This document shows, piece by piece, positions 1-8,225 of a DNA stretch of 32,222 nt (position 1 is the first letter of the stretch; the number at the start of each line of letters is the position of its first letter). The stretch is from Cytophagaceae bacterium (lineage in GTDB: Bacteria > Bacteroidota > Bacteroidia > Cytophagales > Cytophagaceae), in NCBI GenBank assembly GCA_025054875.1, contig JANWYS010000020.1, positions 1 through 32,222 on the forward strand, given 5' to 3'. The notes beneath the pieces were generated by a model. The model did no database searches. It was not told where the DNA came from and worked only from the letters and a program-made list of their open reading frames with translations. The position numbers and the translations under genes were made by a program.

Positions 1-68
1 TACATAAGAAATGGACTACGAATACACGGACAAATGTGTTACCCCTTGGGGTGGAATGCTACAGATGA

Positions 69-272
69 AACGACTGCCTGACAAGACATCGGAAGTTCAC
101 ATTCTCTTATAAAGCTGAAAAGTTTCGAGAGAACCTGCGCGAGGGAATGCCGGCCGATTTCCAATCGGGAAGTTTAGAAGATACAACACTAGACTTTACC
201 CCACATTCACACATAAATCCCCCACAACTTCTCTTCATAACCACCGACAAATCCAATGTTGGTTGTATATAG
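69..272 (+). pseudogene. Decayed 3' end of an unknown coding sequence (copy A)
   Basis: An open stretch follows a TGA at 66-68 and runs to a TAG at 270-272. It contains FTFSYKAEKFRENLREG, which matches 14 of 17 residues of the corresponding stretch at 17528-17626 on the other strand (FTFSYEPEKVRENLREG). In copy B the peptide ends right after LREGW, whereas here it reads on through the unrelated inserted segment. I do not recognise the family. No start codon or full domain is visible, so it is best read as a remnant carried with the repeat, or a duplicated gene end at which the repeat sits. Confidence 0.4.
154..168. repeat. Short hairpin inside the copy-A insertion
   Basis: CCGATT and AATCGG form a perfect 6-bp stem around a 3-base loop. 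It lies just inside the segment that copy B lacks and has no T-tract, so a terminator role is not supported. Confidence 0.35.
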
Positions 273-439
273 GATGGGAGCCATGGCCTGCAAGGCCAGT
301 GCGGAGCTTTAGCAGAGCACCGAAGCGACAGCGGAGTGGCGTACAGCCCGGCCCCGCAGGGGCGCGCCCTATAAAAAAATTCGTCATACCTTTCCGCTAA
401 GATACTATCTCAAAAAGTATGGCTAAATTGCTTTGTATT

Positions 440-1735
440 CTACTTAGCCTCAAAAAAGTCTTTAGCTTGAATTCTGAAATCGGGGAAGTCTTTATTGAAA
501 GGATCTTTCAATAAGTCGTTGAGATTGTAATCTATGGCTTTATTTTTAAAGCCAGCGTTTGTGAAATAAGCATTCACTTCATCATAGTTGGCTTCCACAT
601 ATAGAATTTTTTCACAGCGATTGAATAGATTATTGGACATTTTGATTTCATTTCTAACAGCTTTCTCTTTTATATTTTCATCTTTGAAGGTAATACCGTG
701 TTTAAACCCTGATATTATTGAGTTGTACAGAGATATGTTGCAGTCTTTTCCGATAGCTATAGCTTCTTTATTTATGTTTGCAGTGTTATTGTTAGGGTCA
801 AGCACTATCAAAGTCAGGTTAGCAACGGCAAAGTCCGTAATTCTTTTGCTTGGGTCCATGGTAGATTTTTGTCCGGAATAGCTATCGGCTTCAATGCATC
901 GAGACCCTGAAAAGTCGGCTATGAGAGGGTGTCTCACGGCTATAGCAAACTGGACTCTACCATTGTATCCGAAATTGAAGTCAAAATCATCGTCAGAGCA
1001 TTTGTAAGATATGATATTTTTGAGATAAACCGAACCCCCAAACATTTCGAAAGAATCATCGTTTGAGTAACTTACTTGTATGTTTTCAATGGTGGTACCT
1101 TTTCCCACGCCTGCCAAAGTGAGTCCATTGAGCTCTACATCTTTACTGATTTTAGCGCCGCAATATTCTATGCGTACGTATTTCAGAGAACCGGAATTGT
1201 CGTTATCGTTGTTTCCACCGTACATGGCATACTTATTGTCGAGTCCCCAATCAAGTGAAGCTACACCTCCTATTTTATTAATCTGAGCATCTCCAAGAAT
1301 GATGATGCCGCCCCAATCACCAGCTTGACGAGCATATGGGGAGTTGTTTGAGGTAAACACGATAGGGTCGGTTTCTGTGCCATTGGCGATTAACTTTGCA
1401 CCTTTTGCGATTACAAGGGTTCCAACAGATGCCTTGTCGCCTCTTATCAATGTTCCGGGCTCTATAGTGAGTGTGGCGCCATTACATACGTAGACTATGC
1501 CTTGAAGCAGATAAGTATTCCTTTTATATAGAGTTAGGTTTTTATCAATTATATTTGGCAAGGTCATGTTGGTGGGGAGGTAGTTGACCGTATTGGGTTT
1601 GAATTGCGTCCACATTCTTGTCCAATCCTCATCACCGATGGCTCCTGTATATTTTACATATTGAATGTATTGCCCTAATGTGGTGCACGTGCCCCCGATG
1701 ATGAATATAAAAAGCAGTGTGAATATTTTTTTCAT
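440..1735 (-). CDS. Secreted right-handed beta-helix protein, single domain
   Basis: A 431-residue protein. The start is placed at the methionine of MKKIFTLLFIFIIGG because this gives a clean signal peptide ending near residue 21 (TLGQ); an upstream in-frame methionine would prefix 32 residues and overlap the gene before it. After the signal come a GAIGDEDWTRMWTQF motif (about 31-45), a YLLQGIVYVCNGATL segment (75-89), IEPGTLIRGD (91-100) and GDWGGIIILG (139-148), then Asn- and Gly-rich beta-solenoid rungs. The same order of motifs occurs twice in the 866-residue protein at 2543-5143, so the two genes are paralogues. Bacteroidota proteins of this type are usually secreted or on the cell surface; substrate and role are unknown. 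No CHU_C or other T9SS sorting domain is evident at the C-terminus. It lies 13 bases downstream of the 145-residue gene on the same strand, probably in one operon. Confidence 0.8.
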   Translation of the reverse strand: MKKIFTLLFIFIIGGTCTTLGQYIQYVKYTGAIGDEDWTRMWTQFKPNTVNYLPTNMTLPNIIDKNLTLYKRNTYLLQGIVYVCNGATLTIEPGTLIRGDKASVGTLVIAKGAKLIANGTETDPIVFTSNNSPYARQAGDWGGIIILGDAQINKIGGVASLDWGLDNKYAMYGGNNDNDNSGSLKYVRIEYCGAKISKDVELNGLTLAGVGKGTTIENIQVSYSNDDSFEMFGGSVYLKNIISYKCSDDDFDFNFGYNGRVQFAIAVRHPLIADFSGSRCIEADSYSGQKSTMDPSKRITDFAVANLTLIVLDPNNNTANINKEAIAIGKDCNISLYNSIISGFKHGITFKDENIKEKAVRNEIKMSNNLFNRCEKILYVEANYDEVNAYFTNAGFKNKAIDYNLNDLLKDPFNKDFPDFRIQAKDFFEAK

Positions 1736-1748
1736 GACATTGATGTTA

Positions 1749-2186
1749 TTAATAGTCTTTGCCCAACGATACTTTGCGTATGGTATCTTCATAAAATAAT
1801 ATTGCCCAGATGATATTGCTCCTGTCTGCATAAGCTATGAAATTATCAAGGCTGGCATTTACGGCTTTGTCAAACTCTTCGCCGGTTTTGTTTTCTTTTT
1901 CTAACAATGTTTTATTCTCCGAATTTTCGGGAATGCCAAGGTCTTTCAAAGTGATGCCGGGTTTGGAAGAAAGTGCACAATAAGGAAGCAAGTATACAAG
2001 TACTCTAAACCGCTCTTTGTATAGGTTTATAAGTTCTCCTTTCCCCAAATTGTTTAATTCGTCTATGGTGTGATATTTTCTTAGAACTGCATCAGGATTC
2101 ACTATGCATAATTCAGTTTTACCTTTTTGACAATATGCGTACATGCAGCTCAACACGACAAAAAATGCAGATATCAATACCTTCAT
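1749..2186 (-). CDS. Small secreted protein of unknown function
   Basis: A 145-residue protein with a typical signal peptide (MKVLISAFFVVLSCMYAYCQ, cleavage after about residue 19-20). The mature part is mixed charged and helical, with two Cys (residues 27 and 70 approximately) and no motif I recognise. It is the first gene of a probable two-gene operon with the single-domain beta-helix protein; the gap is 13 bases. A Bacteroidota-type -7 box lies about 30 bases upstream of the start. The context suggests a companion of the beta-helix protein, but this is only inferred from position. Confidence 0.65.
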   Translation of the reverse strand: MKVLISAFFVVLSCMYAYCQKGKTELCIVNPDAVLRKYHTIDELNNLGKGELINLYKERFRVLVYLLPYCALSSKPGITLKDLGIPENSENKTLLEKENKTGEEFDKAVNASLDNFIAYADRSNIIWAILFYEDTIRKVSLGKDY

Positions 2187-2542
2187 CTCTTAAAAATGTT
2201 TGTCTATTATGTTGCAAAATTAAATATTGAACAAACGAAATATTCTTTGCGAGCGTAATGTAATTGTTAATAATTGTTTACTTTATGTTAAATGCAATTA
2301 ATATTGAATTTATTTTAAATCAAAAGTGATGTTTAGGTTATATTCTCTGTTTATCATACTTAAAAAATCTTATTTATGAAAAGTATTTTTTTATTAGAAA
2401 TTTATTCTACGAAAAATTTGTGATTCATCACTTCTGTGCTACACGCCAGCATTTGAAAATTTTCAATTAAAATAATACATAGGTGACGTCAAATTCATAA
2501 AAACGAATTATCATTGTGCAGAGAACCAAGAATTAATCTTGT
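2187..2542. other. Divergent intergenic region (356 bp)
   Basis: Very AT-rich spacer between the two oppositely oriented beta-helix units. It must hold the promoters of both. Visible items are a -7-like box for the leftward operon (2215-2222) and a 12-bp perfect palindrome, GTGATTCATCAC, at 2420-2431. No short gene or RNA is apparent. Confidence 0.5.
2215..2222 (-). promoter_or_regulatory. Bacteroidota -7 box for the 145-residue/beta-helix operon
   Basis: On the minus strand the sequence reads TAATTTTG, a perfect match to the Bacteroidota housekeeping -7 consensus TAnnTTTG. It would place the transcription start about 20-25 bases before the ATG at 2186. A TTTG lies upstream, but closer than the usual -33 spacing, so the -33 element is uncertain. 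Confidence 0.45.
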
Positions 2543-5143
2543 ATGTCAAAATTTTTAAAGTCAATATTTATACTTGTAGTAGTAGTGGTGCATAATATCC
2601 TGGTATTAAAAGGCCAATTCTTTGAAGAGACGAATTACATTGGCGCAATGGGACAAGAAGACTGGACGAAGGGTTGGTCTGACTTCACACCACTGAGCGA
2701 TGAATACCCTGAACCTAAAATACCTCTCACAGGAATTATTACTAAAAACACAATACTATCTGCCGCTAATGTTTATTTATTGCAAGGTAAAGTATATGTA
2801 ACCAACAACGCAACTTTGTATATAGAGCGAGGTACGATGATTCGTTGCGAGAATGGTTCGGCACTCATTATTACGAGAGGCTCAAGAATAAGAGCTTTGG
2901 GAACAAAAGATAAACCCATTGTATTCACTTCTTCAAAGCCTGCCAACCAGAGAAACAAAGGCGATTGGGGTGGAGTAGTAATATTGGGCAAAGCCCCTGT
3001 AAATACAGTATCCGGAGAAAATATTGCCGAAGGAGATTTAGATCCTGCCTATGCAAAATATGGGGGGAAAACAGAGGATGATTGTTCAGGAATAATGCAA
3101 TATGTACGCATTGAATTTGCTGGTAAGAGATTGGGAAAAGACAATGAGTATAACGGATTAACTTTAAACGGTGTGGGCAACAGAACCAAGCTGGAATACA
3201 TACAAGTAAGTTATTCCGGTGATGATGGTTTTCAGTTTCATGGAGGCACTGTGAATGCAAAATATCTTATATCTTTTCAATCAGCCGATGACTGCTTTGA
3301 ATATTCAGAGGGTTATAGAGGCAAACAACAATTTTGTGTAGCACTGCGTCACTTTAATCTGGGAGATATAGCAGGGTCCAGAGCCATAGAAGCAGAGTCG
3401 TATTCAGGTACGGACGTTAATCTGCGATTAATCACTTCGCCCAAACTTTCTAATTTTACTATCATATCACCGGAAGTGTTTTACGGACAAACTCCCAACC
3501 CTAACATCAAAGAAGCGATTAATTTGGAACTGGGAGCAGCTATGAGTTTCCACAATTCAATCATAGTTGGCTTCCCAATCGGAATCACTATAGATGGTAC
3601 AGAAAGTATTGATTTCCTGACAGAGCGCCAGTCTGTTTTTCGAAACAATCTGTTTGTAGGTTGCTCTAAACCGGCCGCAGTAGTTAAATCTAATTTTGAC
3701 ATCAACACATGGTTTGTAAATCCGGAATTCAAAAATGTGATGCGTCCTAAGGGAGATGCAGATAAACTTTTCAAAACTCCATTCAGCATGTTCAAACCCG
3801 ACTTGCGTACAAATGAAAATGCACTTATCGTAAAATCCGATTTCAAAGAGCTCAACAAAGACGAAAAAAAATATGTAGAATTTTTTGAAGCCAACGACTA
3901 CAGAGGTGCTTTTGGTAAAAATGATTGGACGGTTGGATGGACAAATTTTAATCCGGATATCAAACCTGTGGATGCTGTCAACACCATAACCGTTTCAGGG
4001 AACATTTCTTCTACCACCACATGGTCGCAGCAAAATACTTATCTTTTAAAGGGTACAGTGATAGTGAATAAAGGCGCTACTCTTGTTATAGAACCGGGAA
4101 CAGTTGTGCAAGGAGATGTAGACAGCAAAGCTACACTGATTGTAGAGCCCGGAGCTAAAATTATAGCCGAAGGAGACGTTACCCAACCTATTGTATTTAC
4201 TTCTTCAAACCCCAAAGGAAAAAAGAAACCGGGCGATTGGGGCGGCATTATAATTCTCGGTAATGGAGTTTTAGCACCGAAAAAAAGCATATCGCTGAAA
4301 ACAATAGCTCCTTGGTTGCCCGAAATAGCATTTGGTGAAAATAACACTATGCCCGATGCAGAGCACATCTTGCGCTATTTACGGGTTGAATATGCAGGTT
4401 TTAGCCCCGACAAAACAAAAGATATGGCTGCTATAACCTTCGCTGCTCTTGACAATGCAAAGATAGACTATTTACAAGTGAGTTATTCTTTGTGTGATGG
4501 AATACACTTTTTAGGCGGTAAGCACACCAGTCGCCACATAGTGGCATACAACAACACTGATGATGATATCGTGATATCCAGAGGTTACATGGGAAAATCT
4601 CAATATGCGCTGTTGTGGAGAGAACCTATAATGGCCGCATTAAATGGTGCCAATGCAATAGAAGTATCCGGATGTAAATCACATCCGGATTGCATGGTGC
4701 ATGAGCAAGGTGAACTCTCCAATTACTCCATTATCGGACCAAACAGAAAAGATGTGGTTCAATACAACCAAAACTTCAAAGCCGCTGTGTTGATTAAAAA
4801 CGCCGGTTCTGTAAGCATAAACAATTCGCTCATCACCAGTTATCCATTAGCCTTAGAGTTGCAGAGTGAAGAAACAAATTACTATGCACTGAGCAATCAA
4901 CTTATCTTCAAAAACAATCTCATATCTAACTGTAAAGAATTAATAAAAACCGACATGCCCGACCCATTCACTGTAAAACAATGGTTCATGAACGATGCAC
5001 AAAAGAAATTAATTGTGAATACTTACGAAGACTTAGGCCTCACAAATACCATGACTATCTACATAAACTATATTCCTAAAAGTGACTCTCCTGCTATGAA
5101 TTCCGAATTTGAATCTTTCAATTCAACATCAAGTACCTATTGA
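2543..5143 (+). CDS. Secreted tandem two-domain beta-helix protein
   Basis: An 866-residue protein with an N-terminal signal peptide (hydrophobic residues 7-23, cleavage near KGQ at 24-25). It consists of two homologous units. Unit 1 (about 25-440) has GAMGQEDWTKGW (34-45), YLLQGKVYVTNNATL (78-92) and GDWGGVVILG (140-149). Unit 2 (about 445-866) starts with EFFEANDYRGAFGKNDW and has YLLKGTVIVNKGATL, IEPGTVVQGD and GDWGGIIILG (from residue 564). Each unit matches the 431-residue protein on the other strand, so this gene is an internal duplication or fusion. Beta-solenoid surface proteins of this kind are common in Bacteroidota; the ligand is unknown. The end (...SFNSTSSTY) shows no recognised T9SS sorting domain. 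The intergenic repeat E follows it. Confidence 0.8.
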   Translation: MSKFLKSIFILVVVVVHNILVLKGQFFEETNYIGAMGQEDWTKGWSDFTPLSDEYPEPKIPLTGIITKNTILSAANVYLLQGKVYVTNNATLYIERGTMIRCENGSALIITRGSRIRALGTKDKPIVFTSSKPANQRNKGDWGGVVILGKAPVNTVSGENIAEGDLDPAYAKYGGKTEDDCSGIMQYVRIEFAGKRLGKDNEYNGLTLNGVGNRTKLEYIQVSYSGDDGFQFHGGTVNAKYLISFQSADDCFEYSEGYRGKQQFCVALRHFNLGDIAGSRAIEAESYSGTDVNLRLITSPKLSNFTIISPEVFYGQTPNPNIKEAINLELGAAMSFHNSIIVGFPIGITIDGTESIDFLTERQSVFRNNLFVGCSKPAAVVKSNFDINTWFVNPEFKNVMRPKGDADKLFKTPFSMFKPDLRTNENALIVKSDFKELNKDEKKYVEFFEANDYRGAFGKNDWTVGWTNFNPDIKPVDAVNTITVSGNISSTTTWSQQNTYLLKGTVIVNKGATLVIEPGTVVQGDVDSKATLIVEPGAKIIAEGDVTQPIVFTSSNPKGKKKPGDWGGIIILGNGVLAPKKSISLKTIAPWLPEIAFGENNTMPDAEHILRYLRVEYAGFSPDKTKDMAAITFAALDNAKIDYLQVSYSLCDGIHFLGGKHTSRHIVAYNNTDDDIVISRGYMGKSQYALLWREPIMAALNGANAIEVSGCKSHPDCMVHEQGELSNYSIIGPNRKDVVQYNQNFKAAVLIKNAGSVSINNSLITSYPLALELQSEETNYYALSNQLIFKNNLISNCKELIKTDMPDPFTVKQWFMNDAQKKLIVNTYEDLGLTNTMTIYINYIPKSDSPAMNSEFESFNSTSSTY

Positions 5144-5220
5144 AGGTGTAATACAAATCCGATACTCATGAGGTTACATACATTGGTTTGTAAGTAAACC
5201 CGATGAAGTTTTTTTACCTC

Positions 5221-5366
5221 ATTCTATTTTATGCAAAAGAAATACAGTTGTCAGAATTTCATAGAGCTCTTTCTGATGCATTGCAACAGAAAGCACAGCA
5301 AACAAATGATTTATCATGAATAACTTAGTAAGGCCAAAATTTTTTCTAATGCATAAAATGGATTAA
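5221..5366 (-). repeat. Dispersed intergenic repeat, family 2, copy E
   Basis: Read on the minus strand, this segment aligns along its length with 22701-22850 and, in its second half, with 19255-19384. The best block is 23 bases at 5270-5292 with one mismatch to 22779-22801. Its two ends are inverted relatives of each other: CTATTTTATGCA near 5224 and TGCATAAAATGG near 5350. It contains no ORF. It lies between the two-domain beta-helix gene and nth, so it may also affect expression of nth. Confidence 0.65.
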
Positions 5367-5395
5367 AATCAAATCTTTCAATTTGCGTGCTTCTT

Positions 5396-6046
5396 ATGAC
5401 AAGAAAAGAGCGATATGAAAGGTTTATTGCGTATTTCACGCAACATATGCCTGAAGCAAAAACTGAACTCATTTATAACAATCCATATGAACTCCTGGTA
5501 GCTGTAATTCTGAGTGCACAATGTACAGATAAGCGTGTGAATATGGTTACTCCTGAACTATTCAAAAAATACCCAACAGTTTATGATTTAGCTAAGGCCA
5601 CTCCGGAAGAAGTGTTCGCATTGATAAAAACTATTTCATATCCCAACAACAAATCAAAACATTTGGTAAGTATGGCACGAATGCTTGTGGAGGATTTTTC
5701 AGGAGAAGTCCCTGCCAATACAGATGAATTGCAGAAGCTTCCGGGAGTGGGCAGAAAAACTGCCAATGTAATTGCATCTGTAATTTACAACATGCCGGCA
5801 ATGCCTGTAGATACGCACGTATTCAGGGTTTCAAAACGAATCGGATTAGCTACACAAGCTGCGCGAACTCCTTTGGAGGTGGAAAAGCAATTGCTGAAAT
5901 ACATTCCTGAACGGTATGTACACTTAAGCCACCATTGGTTAATACTTCATGGACGCTATGTGTGTGTAGCGCGAAATCCTAAATGCACACAATGTGGGTT
6001 GAAAGATTTTTGCCATTACTTTTCAAGAAAAGCCAGAGTATTATGA
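5396..6046 (+). CDS. nth: Endonuclease III
   Basis: A DNA glycosylase with AP-lyase activity that removes oxidised pyrimidines in base-excision repair. The 216 residues are the usual family length. It has the helix-hairpin-helix LPGVGRKTA (115-123) with catalytic Lys121, the VDTHVFRVSKR segment with catalytic Asp139, and a C-terminal [4Fe-4S] motif Cys190-X6-Cys197-X2-Cys200-X5-Cys206. ATG at 5396 is preferred over an in-frame GTG nine bases upstream because it gives the usual MTRKER-type N-terminus. The gene stands alone: repeat E lies upstream, and queG converges from the other side after a 144-base gap. Confidence 0.96.
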   Translation: MTRKERYERFIAYFTQHMPEAKTELIYNNPYELLVAVILSAQCTDKRVNMVTPELFKKYPTVYDLAKATPEEVFALIKTISYPNNKSKHLVSMARMLVEDFSGEVPANTDELQKLPGVGRKTANVIASVIYNMPAMPVDTHVFRVSKRIGLATQAARTPLEVEKQLLKYIPERYVHLSHHWLILHGRYVCVARNPKCTQCGLKDFCHYFSRKARVL

Positions 6047-6190
6047 AATCCATTTTATTCCATTTGATTCTGTCTCCTGACTTGTCCCTTCCAAATTCCG
6101 ATTCTCATGCATAAAATGGGTTTATTCATCAGACACTACATAGATAGTTATCATATCAGTTAAAATGAAAATGGAATGTTGAATCGAGAT
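6047..6190. repeat. Gap with fragments of dispersed repeats
   Basis: The short gap between convergent nth and queG carries an end-like sequence, TGCATAAAATGGGTTTA at 6107-6123, the same as the ends of the family 2 repeats. It also has a 13-base sequence at 6077-6089 (CTGACTTGTCCCT) whose reverse complement occurs at 26927-26939. No clear terminator is visible. It looks like a decayed repeat copy. Confidence 0.4.
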
Positions 6191-7123
6191 TTACGCTTCC
6201 GAACAGATATAACTTATGGTATTTTTCAATTTTTTATATCCTGCACGCTTTACAGCGCTATGTTGAAAAAGTTCTTTAAACAGATCTTCAGTTATGTCTT
6301 GCCATTGCTCTTTTTCGATGGATGAGAGTTTGGGGTTAGGGTTGAATTGTGTTTCGTTGTGGGGGATTGAAAATCGGTTCCAGGGACACACATCCTGGCA
6401 AACATCGCAACCAAAAGCCCATCCTTGCATCTGGTTTTGAAAGGACGAAGGTATGTTTTCTTTAAGCTCGATGGTCAAATAAGATATGCATTTATTACTA
6501 TCCACAATAAAGGGCTGAACAATAGCTTGTGTAGGACATGCGTCAATGCAACGAGTACAGGTGCCGCAGAAATCGCCGATAGGGTTGTCATATATGAGTT
6601 CGATATCTAGTATAAGTTCAGCTAAAAAGTAAAAACTCCCCGACTTTTTGTTGATAAGATTACTGTGTTTGCCAATCCAACCGATACCTGCCCGGGCAGC
6701 CCAGGCTTTTTCTAGCACAGGGCCGGAGTCTGTAAATGCCCGCACTTGAAGTTGTCCTACTTGTTCTTGCAAAGCATTGATGAACATTTTGAGTTTGTCT
6801 TTAATTACTTTGTGATAATCTTTACCATAAGCATATTTGGATATTTTGAATGGTAGGTTGAGAGGTTGCTGAGGATAATAGTTCAGCATGAGCGATACCA
6901 CCGATTTTGCACCTTCTACCAATTTTCTTGGATCGGTGCGTTTGTCGAAATGATTTTCCATCCAAGACATGGTTGCATGCATACCTTGACGCAACCATTT
7001 TTCAAGCCTTCTTGCATCATCTTCTAAAAATTCAGCCTTTGCAATACCACAATAGTCGAATCCCAGTTCCTTAGCTTTAAGCTTTATGAATTGCGTGTGG
7101 CGTTCAATCTGCGAATTAGTCAT
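6191..7123 (-). CDS. queG: Epoxyqueuosine reductase
   Basis: Catalyses the last step of queuosine synthesis, reducing epoxyqueuosine in the tRNA wobble position to queuosine, using cobalamin and two [4Fe-4S] clusters. The 310 residues contain [16 protein letters not shown] (131-146) with the candidate proton donor Asp132 and [11 protein letters not shown] (147-157). The first cluster ligands are Cys186, 189, 192 and 196 ([16 protein letters not shown]); the second are Cys212, 239, 242 and 246 ([11 protein letters not shown]). It is shorter than the roughly 380-residue enterobacterial enzyme and lacks most of the C-terminal helical repeat domain, as is usual in Bacteroidota. Its start overlaps the end of ruvB by 8 bases, so the two are cotranscribed and probably translationally coupled. 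Confidence 0.95.
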   Translation of the reverse strand: MTNSQIERHTQFIKLKAKELGFDYCGIAKAEFLEDDARRLEKWLRQGMHATMSWMENHFDKRTDPRKLVEGAKSVVSLMLNYYPQQPLNLPFKISKYAYGKDYHKVIKDKLKMFINALQEQVGQLQVRAFTDSGPVLEKAWAARAGIGWIGKHSNLINKKSGSFYFLAELILDIELIYDNPIGDFCGTCTRCIDACPTQAIVQPFIVDSNKCISYLTIELKENIPSSFQNQMQGWAFGCDVCQDVCPWNRFSIPHNETQFNPNPKLSSIEKEQWQDITEDLFKELFQHSAVKRAGYKKLKNTISYICSEA

Positions 7124-8153
7124 GATTATCGAACAAAGTGGGCATGTGAGCAGGAGGAGTCATTTTAAGATGCTTGTATGCAAGAGGTGTAGCCTGTCGT
7201 CCTCGGGGCGTACGTTTGATATAACCTTCCATAATCAGAAAAGGTTCGTATACTTCTTCAATGGTTTCGGCTTCTTCGCCGCATGCCGTAGCTATGGTAG
7301 AGAGACCAACCGGACCTCCTCTAAATTTTTGTATAATGGTAGTCAATATGCGTATATCCATTTCATCCAAACCGTTGGAATCTACGTTTAGGGCGTTGAG
7401 AGCTATCTGAGCAATGGACAGGCTTATTGTGCCATCTCCTTTTACCTGAGCGAAATCTCGTGTGCGACGGAGTAAATTATTGGCGATGCGAGGGGTGCCT
7501 CTGCTACGGCGAGCAATTTCATAAGAAGCGCTTTCTTCAATAGGGCAGTTAAGTATTTTAGCTGAACGGGTAACAATTTTTGATAGCAATTCAGCATCAT
7601 AATATTCCAGCCGAGCATTAATGCCAAACCTTGCCCGCAGAGGAGACGTGAGCAATCCTGCCCGGGTAGTGGCTCCTATCAGGGTAAAGGGATTTAATCC
7701 GATTTGTACTGTTCTGGCGTTGGGGCCTGTATCGAGCATGATGTCTATCTTATAGTCCTCCATGGCCGAATAAAGGTATTCCTCCACTATTGGATTTAGG
7801 CGGTGTATTTCATCAATAAATAATACATCATTGGGCTCTAAGTTTGTAAGCAATCCGGCAAGGTCTCCGGGTTTTTCCAAAACAGGGCCGGAAGTAATTT
7901 TTATATTAGCACCCAATTCATTTGCGATGATATGAGAAAGAGTGGTTTTGCCAAGTCCCGGAGGACCATGTAGCAAAACGTGATCTAAAGCTTCACCTCT
8001 TTGTTTGGCAGCATGTACAAATACTTTAAGATTTTCTAAAATTTTTTCCTGACCGCTGAAATCATCGAACCTCAGCGGGCGCAGAGCCCTTTCAATGTCT
8101 CTTTCCTCGGCAGAGAGATTACTCCCGTCTGTTTTTAAATAGTCTTCACGCAT
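7116..8153 (-). CDS. ruvB: Holliday junction branch-migration helicase RuvB
   Basis: The AAA+ motor that, with RuvA, drives branch migration of Holliday junctions in recombination. It is full length at 345 residues. It shows Walker A GPPGLGKT (63-70), Walker B IDEIH (113-117), sensor 1 GATTRAG (160-166), an arginine-finger region LRARFG (172-177) and sensor 2 [11 protein letters not shown] (218-228). A C-terminal winged helix follows, ending with the conserved [13 protein letters not shown]. ruvA and ruvC are not next to it. It is the first gene of a two-gene unit with queG; the upstream gap of 72 bases separates it from the DUF6377 gene on the same strand. Confidence 0.97.
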   Translation of the reverse strand: MREDYLKTDGSNLSAEERDIERALRPLRFDDFSGQEKILENLKVFVHAAKQRGEALDHVLLHGPPGLGKTTLSHIIANELGANIKITSGPVLEKPGDLAGLLTNLEPNDVLFIDEIHRLNPIVEEYLYSAMEDYKIDIMLDTGPNARTVQIGLNPFTLIGATTRAGLLTSPLRARFGINARLEYYDAELLSKIVTRSAKILNCPIEESASYEIARRSRGTPRIANNLLRRTRDFAQVKGDGTISLSIAQIALNALNVDSNGLDEMDIRILTTIIQKFRGGPVGLSTIATACGEEAETIEEVYEPFLIMEGYIKRTPRGRQATPLAYKHLKMTPPAHMPTLFDNHD

Positions 8154-8225
8154 GTTTTTTTACCTAAGATACCAAATTTGTGATAATTATTCACTTCTAA
8201 AATGTGGTCATGAAATGTACCATCG

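Larger units (their letters stand above)
1..410 (+). repeat. Composite intergenic repeat, copy A (interrupted)
   Basis: This block is the inverted counterpart of the one at about 17372-17626. It has three parts. Positions 1-146 contain the decayed end of a coding sequence. Positions 271-372 are a GC-rich arm with internal hairpins, such as GGCCT/AGGCC around 286-297 and the CCCCGCAGGGG segment at 352-362, ending in the GGGCGCGCCC core at about 362-370. Positions 371-410 are an AT-rich arm. Relative to copy B, about 125 bases (roughly 146-270) are inserted or replaced between the coding tail and the GC-rich arm. The high GC content stands out sharply from its AT-rich surroundings. It looks like the REP-type repeats common between genes in Bacteroidota; that resemblance is from memory, not from a search. 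Confidence 0.75.

Noticed and set aside
3481-3894. A 137-codon minus-strand ORF inside the two-domain beta-helix gene
   Set aside because: The plus-strand frame has clear repeated domain motifs; the minus-strand product shows no recognisable feature.
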